Below are positions 1 to 5,416 of a stretch of 6,956 nt of DNA, piece after piece. The notes under the pieces are model-generated. The model was not told where the DNA came from and did no database searches. It saw nothing but the letters and a program-made list of their open reading frames with translations. The position numbers and the translations under genes were made by a program. Position 1 is the first letter of the stretch, and every line of letters starts with the position of its first letter. The DNA is from Bryobacterales bacterium (GTDB taxonomy: Bacteria; Acidobacteriota; Terriglobia; Bryobacterales; Bryobacteraceae): NCBI GenBank assembly GCA_016880505.1, contig JAEHDI010001201.1, positions 1 to 6,956 on the forward strand, in the 5' to 3' direction.

Positions 1-749
1 ACACGCGAGCCCAGCTCGTGAACCCGCCGGTTTAGCCGTTCGTGATGCGGGGCGACGAGCTGTTTCCACGCGCGCTCGGACATGAGCCGGCCGCGCTGGT
101 GCGCGATGTCGTCACTGGTCCAGATGAGATCGATGCGGTCGCCTGCGGCGGCCATCACGCGATCCAGCATCCCGACATAGAAATCGGTGACGTGGCGCAT
201 GATCTCCTGAACGAGGTCGGGCTGCTCGACCATGTCGAGCATGAAGCGTTCCATTCCGCGCAGGTACCAGGCGATTTCGAAAATGCCTCCGGGGTCGCCA
301 AACTCCTCGAGCGCGATGGCGTAGTCGCCCTGCCTGTCGAGCTCGAGGATCTGAGCGGCGAGTCCGCTGGCGTCCCACCATTCGGGTCTCGGCCAGGGAT
401 AGCGGTCCAGCTCCGATGCGTCATTGACGGCTGCCAGCGGGTGTTCGGCGATCTCGTCGTAGGACCCCTTCTCGTGAGCGACGGCGCGGCGGCGCACACC
501 CCACGGGTCAAGCCACGTTCTGTCGGGAAAGCATCGAAGCGGAGGTCCGACGTACGGCTGGCGGGGATGCCGGACATCGACGCCCAGCCGCCGGAGCACG
601 GATTCCGGATCGTTGATAACGAGGTGGGTTTTCAAGGCAGCCCAGGTCTCTGGCGTCGCCAGGAAATCCACGGGAACACGGTCCGTGTCCCGATGCTCGA
701 GGGCGAGCAGGACCCGTTCTCTCGGGCTGAGTTCGTTTCGAGGGGTCAT
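1..749 (-). CDS. URO-D superfamily protein (uroporphyrinogen decarboxylase-like / methyltransferase-like), 3' end beyond window
   Basis: I translated this minus-strand frame by hand from the ATG at 749; it stays open to the window edge, giving 249 full codons plus a GT that fixes Val250. The N-terminus has the family start pattern RERVLLALEHRDTDRVPVDF (residues 10-29). Residues 117-126 read YPWPRPEWWD, common in this family. Residues 211-243 have the layout of the family's central motif: TSDD, then HQRG, an Ala/Pro turn and a His before the next helix. Family members are usually about 330-380 residues, so roughly a third is missing, including the part that would show whether the zinc-binding HxC is present. 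URO-D superfamily proteins include haem-pathway HemE and corrinoid or CoM methyltransferases; this divergent sequence looks unlike HemE, so the substrate is unknown. No strong ribosome binding site precedes the ATG. It diverges from the flavin reductase gene across a 75-bp spacer. Confidence 0.88.
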   Translation of the reverse strand, partial: MTPRNELSPRERVLLALEHRDTDRVPVDFLATPETWAALKTHLVINDPESVLRRLGVDVRHPRQPYVGPPLRCFPDRTWLDPWGVRRRAVAHEKGSYDEIAEHPLAAVNDASELDRYPWPRPEWWDASGLAAQILELDRQGDYAIALEEFGDPGGIFEIAWYLRGMERFMLDMVEQPDLVQEIMRHVTDFYVGMLDRVMAAAGDRIDLIWTSDDIAHQRGRLMSERAWKQLVAPHHERLNRRVHELGSR

Positions 750-773
750 TCTGTTGTAGCTTGCCTGATCAGT

Positions 774-801
774 GTAACGCGCTGTATCGCCGGGATAGAA
801 T
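774..801 (+). promoter_or_regulatory. Weak candidate sigma70-type promoter for the flavin reductase gene
   Basis: TAGAAT at 796-801 differs from the TATAAT -10 consensus at one position. GTAACG at 774-779 matches TTGACA at only 3 of 6 positions, with a 16-bp spacer. The -10 ends 23 bp before the ATG at 825, leaving a short leader. The octamer GATAGAAT (794-801) also occurs in the promoter candidate of the DUF2911 gene at nearly the same distance from its start codon, which is the main support. Experimental start-site data are lacking. Confidence 0.4.
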
Positions 802-811
802 AAGGGCCGGC

Positions 812-815
812 AGGA
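812..815 (+). promoter_or_regulatory. Ribosome binding site of the flavin reductase gene
   Basis: AGGA lies 9 bases before the ATG at 825, at ordinary Shine-Dalgarno spacing, and supports that start. Confidence 0.6.
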
Positions 816-824
816 ACTCATATC

Positions 825-1394
825 ATGACCAAATCCAACATCAGATACACGCGCTATTTTGCGGAAACAATCCAGCGAATGCGGGAAGACGGACTCTTGC
901 TCGTAACAGCCCACAACGACGGAAAGCCAAACGTGATGACGATCGGATGGGGCACGATCGGATCGATCTGGGGCAGGCCGATCTTTCTTGCTCTCGTCAG
1001 GCCGTCCCGGCACTCGCACTCACTGATCGAGGAGGTATCGGAGTTTACCGTCAACGTACCCCCGAGAGAACTCGCAAGTGCCCTCAGCCATTGCGGCACG
1101 GTCTCCGGCAGGGACCACGATAAATTCGGCGAAGCTAAGCTGACGGTGACGCCGTCACGAATGGTGAAGCCTCCGATCGTCGAGGAGTGCGTGATCCACT
1201 ATGAGTGCCGGGTCGTCCATAAGAACGACCTTGTCCCGGAGTCGCTCACGCAGGCCATCCGCGACGATTTCTATGAGCAGGGCGACTTTCACCGCGTGTA
1301 CTTCGGCGAGATTGTGGCTGCCTACGCGGACGAAGACGCGGACATACGGCTGCGGCACAAGCCGGCCGCCGGCCCACTACCACTCGCGGGATAG
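825..1394 (+). CDS. Flavin reductase-like domain protein (flavoredoxin/DIM6-NTAB type)
   Basis: The 189-residue product has the layout of the flavin reductase-like (split-barrel FMN-binding) family. Residues 24-31 (LLLVTAHN) and 35-44 (PNVMTIGWGT) form the first strands and the flavin-contacting turn. Residues 50-60 (GRPIFLALVR) and SRHSHSLIEE (61-70) match the conserved strand and the Arg/His-Ser stretch that normally contacts FMN phosphate. EFTVNVP (73-79) follows. Family members bind FMN and either reduce it with NAD(P)H or act as small electron-transfer flavoproteins; the true partner is unknown. There is no signal peptide or membrane segment, so it should be cytoplasmic. The length is normal for the flavoredoxin-like group. 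Start choice rests on the AGGA 9 bases upstream. The next gene begins 27 bp after its stop in the same direction, so the two are probably co-transcribed, although the partner is an exported protein. Confidence 0.85.
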   Translation: MTKSNIRYTRYFAETIQRMREDGLLLVTAHNDGKPNVMTIGWGTIGSIWGRPIFLALVRPSRHSHSLIEEVSEFTVNVPPRELASALSHCGTVSGRDHDKFGEAKLTVTPSRMVKPPIVEECVIHYECRVVHKNDLVPESLTQAIRDDFYEQGDFHRVYFGEIVAAYADEDADIRLRHKPAAGPLPLAG

Positions 1395-1421
1395 GGGCAC
1401 CGGTAAAGTAATCTCGACGCC

Positions 1422-2642
1422 ATGAGGCCTCAGCCGATTCTCACTCTTTTATTGTTCGCGATTTCCTGCCTCGCGCAGTCCACAAGCCCGGGCTGGCTTC
1501 ACCTTTCATCCGCTCGCGGCGAAATCGACGCGCCCAACAGCGGCGGGCAGCAGACGTCGGCGACGGTGTTCGACATCGACAAGGACGGCGTAAACGATTT
1601 CGTCATTACCGAGCGGACGGCCGCGCCGTCGGTCATCGGGTATCTTCGAACAAAGTCCGGCTGGCGCCGATTCGTCATGGAACCGGAATTGGTAAAGCTG
1701 GAGGCGGGTTCGACGTTTGGAGACGTGGACGGCGACGGCGACCTCGATTTCATCTCCGGCAACGACCACTCCGGAAATGGGATCTGGTGGTGGGAGAACC
1801 CGTACCCGAACTTCGCACCGGGCGGTCCGTGGAAACGTCACGCAATCAAGACCTCCGGACCGAGGAAGCATCACGACCTCATGTTCGTGGACGTCGACGG
1901 CGACGGGAAGAACGAGCTGCTGTTTTGGAATCAGGGTGGCAACAGGCTCGTCGTGGCTCGGGTTCCCGCGAGTCCGGGATCACACACCGGCGAGTGGCCG
2001 ATGGCCGAGATCTTCACTTACGCGAACGACAGCGAACAGCAACAGCGAGCGGCCTCACCGCCCTTCAAGGGGATCAACGAGCACGAAGGACTGGCGCTGG
2101 CGGACATCGACGGCGACGGCCGGCCCGACATCGTGGGCGGCGGTCTGTGGTTCAAGCACCTTGGCGGCGACCGCTTCCGCGCCAACGAGATCGACGGCGG
2201 GTATCACTTCTCGCGCTCGGGGGCGGGGCAACTGAAGGAAGGCGGACGGCCGGAAGTCGTTCTGGTGGTCGGCGACGGAGTCGGGCCGCTGGTGATGTAC
2301 GAATGGGTCAAGGGAACCTGGAAGCCGAACGTGCTGATCGCGGAGATTGACAACGGCCATAGCTTGGCCGTAACGGACTTCGACCGTGACGGGCATCTCG
2401 ACATTTTCTGCGCCGAGATGCGCTTGAACGGTGGTAACCCGGACTCGAAAACCTACATCCTGCTCGGAGATGGGAAGGGAAACTTCCGGCAGACCGTGGT
2501 CGCGACCGGATTCGACAACCACGAATCGAAGCTGGCGGACCTCGATGGGGATGGCGCACTCGACATTCTTGGCAAGCCGTACAACCACGGGGCTCCCCGC
2601 CTCGACATCTGGCTGAACCGGCTTGCGGTCGCCCGTCAGTGA
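1422..2642 (+). CDS. Exported FG-GAP/VCBS-repeat beta-propeller protein
   Basis: The 406-residue product begins with a signal peptide: basic start MRPQ, hydrophobic ILTLLLFAISCLA, likely cut near Ala18. The rest is built from FG-GAP/VCBS repeats with six clear EF-hand-like calcium loops of the form DxDxDGxxD/E: residues 51-59, 101-109, 157-165, 228-236, 319-327 and 373-381. Between the fourth and fifth a repeat at about 265-280 (GAGQLKEGGRPEVV) keeps the strand but has lost the Asp ligands. Six plus one repeats suit a seven-bladed propeller, the usual architecture of this family. Such proteins act outside the cytoplasm, often in binding or adhesion; no catalytic residues are recognisable, so the ligand is unknown. 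No membrane anchor or sorting domain follows, and the chain ends directly after the last blade. There is no clear Shine-Dalgarno, and translation may be coupled to the gene 27 bp upstream. The stop overlaps the stop of the opposing gene. Confidence 0.9.
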   Translation: MRPQPILTLLLFAISCLAQSTSPGWLHLSSARGEIDAPNSGGQQTSATVFDIDKDGVNDFVITERTAAPSVIGYLRTKSGWRRFVMEPELVKLEAGSTFGDVDGDGDLDFISGNDHSGNGIWWWENPYPNFAPGGPWKRHAIKTSGPRKHHDLMFVDVDGDGKNELLFWNQGGNRLVVARVPASPGSHTGEWPMAEIFTYANDSEQQQRAASPPFKGINEHEGLALADIDGDGRPDIVGGGLWFKHLGGDRFRANEIDGGYHFSRSGAGQLKEGGRPEVVLVVGDGVGPLVMYEWVKGTWKPNVLIAEIDNGHSLAVTDFDRDGHLDIFCAEMRLNGGNPDSKTYILLGDGKGNFRQTVVATGFDNHESKLADLDGDGALDILGKPYNHGAPRLDIWLNRLAVARQ

Positions 2643-3640
2643 CTGCGGGCGTATTCCGCCAGCGCGCGCATGTTGGCCAGCGGGGTATCGCGGACAACCT
2701 CGCAGCCGGCAGCGACGATGTAGCGCGGGCCGGCCTGCCGGTGACACTCCGCGAGTGCCCCGAAGACCGTTTCGGGCGTTGCGTCCCGCAGTACGCGGAC
2801 CGGGTCGAGATTGCCGAGCAACACCTGGTTTGGACCCATCTTCTCCCGCGCCTCCGCGAGGGGCACCTGCGAGTCGATGTCGACGATGTCGCAACCGAGC
2901 TTCGCCATCCCGGCGAGCATGCGGCGCGTGTTCCCGCAGATGTGCAGCCGTACACGGGCGCCGGCGGCGTGCAGTCCGTCAGCGAGCCGTTTCTGGTACG
3001 GCCAGACCAATTCCTCGTAGATTCGCGGACCTACCAGCGAGGATGCCGGGTCTCCAATACCGACGAGATCTGCGCCCGCCTCCACTTGGGCGCGGCCAAA
3101 CCGGATTGCGAGCTCGACCACGAACTCGAACAGGTCGGTGACGAAAGAACGGTCGTCAAAGAAGTCGAGCATCAGGGTATTGATTCCGCGCAGGTCGGCG
3201 CTCGCGCCGCACGGCCCTTCGACCCATCCTTCGACGATCTTCTCGCTGCCCGCGCGCTCTTTCATCAATGACAGACCGAGCAGCCGGTCATTCATCGCGC
3301 CGCCGCCGCGCGGTTCGGGCATCTTCAGATCTTTGAGGGCGCTTTTCTCCGCAAGGCGGGCACGGCTTTCGTCCATCGCGTAGGGCTGATCGTCGAAGTA
3401 TTGGACGCTGGCGCCGCAGTCGGGCGCCTCACGGGTTTCGGTGATCGCCGACACGTGGTCGAATCCGAATTCCCCGGCGGTCCGGATCTGCGCTTCGGCC
3501 ATGATGCGGTGGTCGAGCGCGTAACGGCCGTACTTCTCACCGATCCGATCGGCCGCGAACATCATGGTGATCGGCATCAATGGAAGGTGATCGACGGGAC
3601 GCCCGTCGAGCATCGCGAGAACACGTTCGCGGCTGGTCAT
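2636..3640 (-). CDS. URO-D superfamily cobamide-type methyltransferase-like protein (MtaA/MtbA-like zinc site)
   Basis: The complete 334-residue protein starts with the family pattern MTSRERVLAMLDGRPVDHLP. It contains EGPCGASADL (141-150), the glycine/alanine-rich GIGDPASSLVGP (194-205), and LHICGN (232-237) followed by AAGCEV (310-315). His233, Cys235 and Cys313 match the His-x-Cys...Cys zinc ligands of the MtaA/MtbA methyltransferases, which activate a thiol or similar acceptor for a methyl group carried on a corrinoid. HemE lacks this arrangement, so a methyltransferase-type role is favoured over haem synthesis. The donor and acceptor are unknown, and no corrinoid protein is nearby. The protein has no signal peptide and should be cytoplasmic. 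It is the last gene of a tight minus-strand cluster, starting 18 bp after the phosphoesterase stop, with only a weak ribosome binding site. Its own stop lies inside the 3' end of the convergent propeller gene. Confidence 0.88.
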   Translation of the reverse strand: MTSRERVLAMLDGRPVDHLPLMPITMMFAADRIGEKYGRYALDHRIMAEAQIRTAGEFGFDHVSAITETREAPDCGASVQYFDDQPYAMDESRARLAEKSALKDLKMPEPRGGGAMNDRLLGLSLMKERAGSEKIVEGWVEGPCGASADLRGINTLMLDFFDDRSFVTDLFEFVVELAIRFGRAQVEAGADLVGIGDPASSLVGPRIYEELVWPYQKRLADGLHAAGARVRLHICGNTRRMLAGMAKLGCDIVDIDSQVPLAEAREKMGPNQVLLGNLDPVRVLRDATPETVFGALAECHRQAGPRYIVAAGCEVVRDTPLANMRALAEYARSH

Positions 3641-3658
3641 CGTGAGTTTGCCTATGCG

Positions 3659-4741
3659 TTATTTCGAGATCTCGATCCGCAGCGGAAGTTTTACCGACAG
3701 GTTCCGTTCGGGCGTGATGTGGAGGTTGCCTACCTCGGTGTCGAGTTCCACCTCGTGCGTCCCCGGCGGGGCGTTCTTCGAGACGCTGAGGGCGACGCCC
3801 ACGACGCCTTCCGGCCGGATCTCAGCGTCGCCGATTCGCAGCCAAGAGGGCACTCCGGTCACGCGAATTCGGAATGGGATGGCGGAGCGGTTCCGGAGGC
3901 GCAAAGCAAGACGGGCACCCGGCTTCAGCCGCACCTCGGGATTTTCCACTCGGGCCGCGCCTTGCCACAGCCCCGCAAGGTGTTCTTCTGCGCCCCAGAC
4001 TTCGCCGTTCACCCACGCCGCGGTCCGCCTTGACAGCAAGGCTTCCCGGATTCCGGCCAGGTCCGCCGTTCGGGCAAAAACGAGCGTCACCGGCCGCTCC
4101 CGCAACGTGTAGAAGGCCGTCGCCGGTACGTGGATGTCGCTGTTGGCGAAGATCGCCAGGCGGTGCTCCCTGGCCCATGGAAATGCTTCCGCGTAGACCG
4201 TCGTCTCATTGGCGAGTTCGAAGCCTTGGATGAGACCGCGTTCGTGGAGTGTCGATGCGGGCGGCTCCCACTGCGGAGTTTCCTTCCATCCGGGGTGATT
4301 CCAGAAAACGAATGCATCCTGCTTGCGGGCCACCTCCAGCGCTTCGGCCATTCCCAGACTGAAGAATGCGTTGAAGTCGGTGACGAACAGCGCGTTGCAG
4401 TGGAAATCCTTTTCGGCGATCTCCACGGCGGGAACGAGGATCAGGCCGAGCTGCTCGGCCAGTGGAAGAGCGATCGCGTGCGGCCGGCTGAGGTCGGGTT
4501 TGAGGTCCGTCTCGTGGGGATTGTAGCCCGCGTGGTCGGTGATCGCGATCGCGTCCAGGCCGTCGCGCCAGGCTTCGACGACGCGGGTGGTGGGCCACAC
4601 TTCACCATCCGAGAAGACGGTATGCGTGTGGAAGTCGCACTTCAGAGTTCGATAGCCGGGGAGATCGGGGACCGGGAGAGCGTCGCGATGCTGGGCCGCC
4701 GCCGGTGCGGCGGCCAGCACGAGCGCGAGAAGGAAGCGCAT
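3659..4741 (-). CDS. Secreted PHP-domain phosphoesterase, Sb-PDE-like
   Basis: I start this 360-residue protein at the ATG at 4741, because it begins a clean signal peptide (MRFLLALVLAAAPAAA, cut near residue 16-17). The frame is open further upstream only to a TTG at 4768, inside the preceding gene. Residues 30-205 form a PHP metallo-phosphoesterase domain with all nine expected metal ligands: His38 and His40 (FHTHT), Asp45 (SDG), His70 (ITDH), Glu107, His114, His149 (WNHPG), Asp202 and His204 (NSDIH). The stretch around TLKCDFHTHTVFSDG and EAWRDGLDAIAITDH resembles the Sb-PDE family, whose founding member cleaves phosphodiesters; the natural substrate here is unknown. Residues about 262-360 form a beta-rich, Ig-like tail. 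The protein should act in the periplasm or outside. Its start lies 4 bases after the DUF2911 stop without a clear ribosome binding site, suggesting translational coupling. Confidence 0.9.
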   Translation of the reverse strand: MRFLLALVLAAAPAAAQHRDALPVPDLPGYRTLKCDFHTHTVFSDGEVWPTTRVVEAWRDGLDAIAITDHAGYNPHETDLKPDLSRPHAIALPLAEQLGLILVPAVEIAEKDFHCNALFVTDFNAFFSLGMAEALEVARKQDAFVFWNHPGWKETPQWEPPASTLHERGLIQGFELANETTVYAEAFPWAREHRLAIFANSDIHVPATAFYTLRERPVTLVFARTADLAGIREALLSRRTAAWVNGEVWGAEEHLAGLWQGAARVENPEVRLKPGARLALRLRNRSAIPFRIRVTGVPSWLRIGDAEIRPEGVVGVALSVSKNAPPGTHEVELDTEVGNLHITPERNLSVKLPLRIEISK

Positions 4742-4745
4742 TGGA

Positions 4746-5276
4746 TCAGTGAACCATGATCGGAGCAACGGCGATGGTTTTATCCCACTTCATCGTGATC
4801 GCTCCCTTCCCGTTATTGGTCTTCGAAATGTCGATGGTGAACTGTTCGACCTCAGGCCCTTGACTTACCTCGAGCTTGGTGCGGCCCAGGTCTTGTGATT
4901 CCTCGTATTTGTACGCACCCCACTGCTTGGCAACCTTGTTGAGAACCAACGTCCAGGAGGACTTGTCGGGAATCGTGAACAGGCTGTAGCTTCCCTTCGG
5001 TACGTGAATGGAGCCAACCATCAAGTCGGCTTCCGTCGTGAGAACGGTCGCCTCGTCAGCGCCGGTCCGCCAGACCTTGCCAAACGGGACGAGTCCCCCA
5101 AAGATCTCACGCCCCTTCTTATACGGCCGGCCGTACTCGATTGAAATCTTCTTTCCTCCGAATACCTCGGTGACCGTTTCATGCGGGCTGACCCGCTTCT
5201 GGCCTTGTGCCAGGAGCACCACGCCCGCGGTCATGCCAACGGCAACCAAAGACAGCAACGTAACGGTCTTGCGCAT
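4746..5276 (-). CDS. DUF2911 family exported protein
   Basis: The 176-residue product starts MRKTVTLLSLVAVGMTAGVV, a signal peptide with likely cleavage around residue 23-26. The mature part shows the DUF2911 hallmarks: VSPHETV (29-35), IEYGRPYKKGREIFGGLVP (46-64), GKVWRTGADEATVLTT (66-81), then PKGSYSLFTIP (93-103) and WGAYKYEE (119-126). DUF2911 proteins are common in Bacteroidota and Acidobacteriota and have no established biochemical role; the length fits the single-domain form. It is probably periplasmic. Translation start is well supported by AAGGAG ten bases upstream and a good promoter candidate. It leads a tightly packed cluster with the secreted phosphoesterase and the URO-D-family protein, and its stop codon is 4 bases before the phosphoesterase start. 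I cannot assign a function beyond family membership. Confidence 0.92.
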   Translation of the reverse strand: MRKTVTLLSLVAVGMTAGVVLLAQGQKRVSPHETVTEVFGGKKISIEYGRPYKKGREIFGGLVPFGKVWRTGADEATVLTTEADLMVGSIHVPKGSYSLFTIPDKSSWTLVLNKVAKQWGAYKYEESQDLGRTKLEVSQGPEVEQFTIDISKTNNGKGAITMKWDKTIAVAPIMVH

Positions 5277-5286
5277 CGAGAAGTAT

Positions 5287-5292
5287 CTCCTT
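5287..5292 (-). promoter_or_regulatory. Strong ribosome binding site of the DUF2911 gene
   Basis: On the minus strand AAGGAG lies 10 bases before the ATG at 5276. It is the best Shine-Dalgarno sequence in the window and fixes that start; the two downstream genes of the cluster have none comparable. Confidence 0.8.
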
Positions 5293-5300
5293 ACTCCGTC

Positions 5301-5328
5301 ATTCTATCAAGCGGGGACCGTGCGTCAG
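5301..5328 (-). promoter_or_regulatory. Candidate sigma70-type promoter of the DUF2911-PHP-URO-D cluster
   Basis: On the minus strand CTGACG (5328-5323, 4 of 6 to TTGACA) is followed after 16 bp by TAGAAT (5306-5301, 5 of 6 to TATAAT). Expected initiation is near 5294, giving a leader of roughly 18 bases that just includes the AAGGAG ribosome binding site. The octamer GATAGAAT is shared with the candidate promoter at 774-801. Confidence 0.6.
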
Positions 5329-5332
5329 CCCG

Positions 5333-5364
5333 CATCGGATATCTGCCTTCGCCGCAGGCCGATG
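5333..5364. repeat. Nested inverted repeat in the divergent spacer
   Basis: CATCGG (5333-5338) pairs with CCGATG (5359-5364), and inside it CTGC (5343-5346) pairs with GCAG (5354-5357) around a 7-base loop. The element lies 4 bp upstream of the -35 box of the DUF2911 promoter and 52 bp before the TPR gene start. That position suits an operator or a small hairpin, but the arms are short and chance is possible. No T-run follows on either strand, so it is not an intrinsic terminator. Confidence 0.3.
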
Positions 5365-5402
5365 GAAACGCGGCTCCAGCGTGACCCCGACTCAGGCAGA
5401 AT

Positions 5403-5406
5403 AGGA
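5403..5406 (+). promoter_or_regulatory. Ribosome binding site supporting the GTG start of the TPR gene
   Basis: AGGA lies 10 bases before the GTG at 5417. Together with the signal peptide that follows the GTG, it decides this start. I see no convincing promoter for this gene in the 140-bp spacer; CAGAAT at 5397-5402 resembles a -10 box but sits too close to the start codon to leave room for the ribosome binding site. Confidence 0.5.
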
Positions 5407-5416
5407 TGGGACGAAA

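Noticed and set aside
765..772. Perfect 8-bp palindrome CTGATCAG between the divergent genes
   Set aside because: An 8-bp palindrome is expected by chance about once per 256 positions, and the flanks do not extend the symmetry.
42..803. Plus-strand open frame of 253 codons opposite the left-edge gene
   Set aside because: The minus strand encodes a clear URO-D-family protein over the same bases; the plus frame has no recognisable motif and is a shadow typical of GC-rich DNA.
1361..1373. GCCGG-CCG-CCGGC hairpin near the end of the flavin reductase gene, considered as a terminator
   Set aside because: It lies inside the coding sequence with no following T-run, and the symmetry fits GC-rich codons for Pro and Ala.
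1458..1469. Possible lipobox (AISC, residues 13-16) in the propeller protein
   Set aside because: The -3 residue is Ala rather than Leu/Val/Ile, so an ordinary signal peptidase I site near Ala18 is more likely.
1725..2565. Repeated DNA words such as GACGGCGACGG spaced along the propeller gene
   Set aside because: They are the codons of the DxDxDG calcium loops, so the protein repeats explain them.
2055..2894. Minus-strand open frame of 279 codons across the convergent junction
   Set aside because: It is antisense to the calcium-loop repeats and out of frame with the URO-D gene; low-complexity Arg/Gly/Val content and no family signature.
3401..4033. Plus-strand open frames of about 210 codons at 3401-4033 and at 4130-4759, opposite the URO-D and phosphoesterase genes
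   Set aside because: Both are antisense to well-supported genes with intact catalytic motifs and show no conserved domain.
4746..4752. TCAGTGA repeated at 2636-2642 and 4746-4752
   Set aside because: Both simply encode His-stop on the minus strand at gene ends; a 7-bp match has no further context in common.
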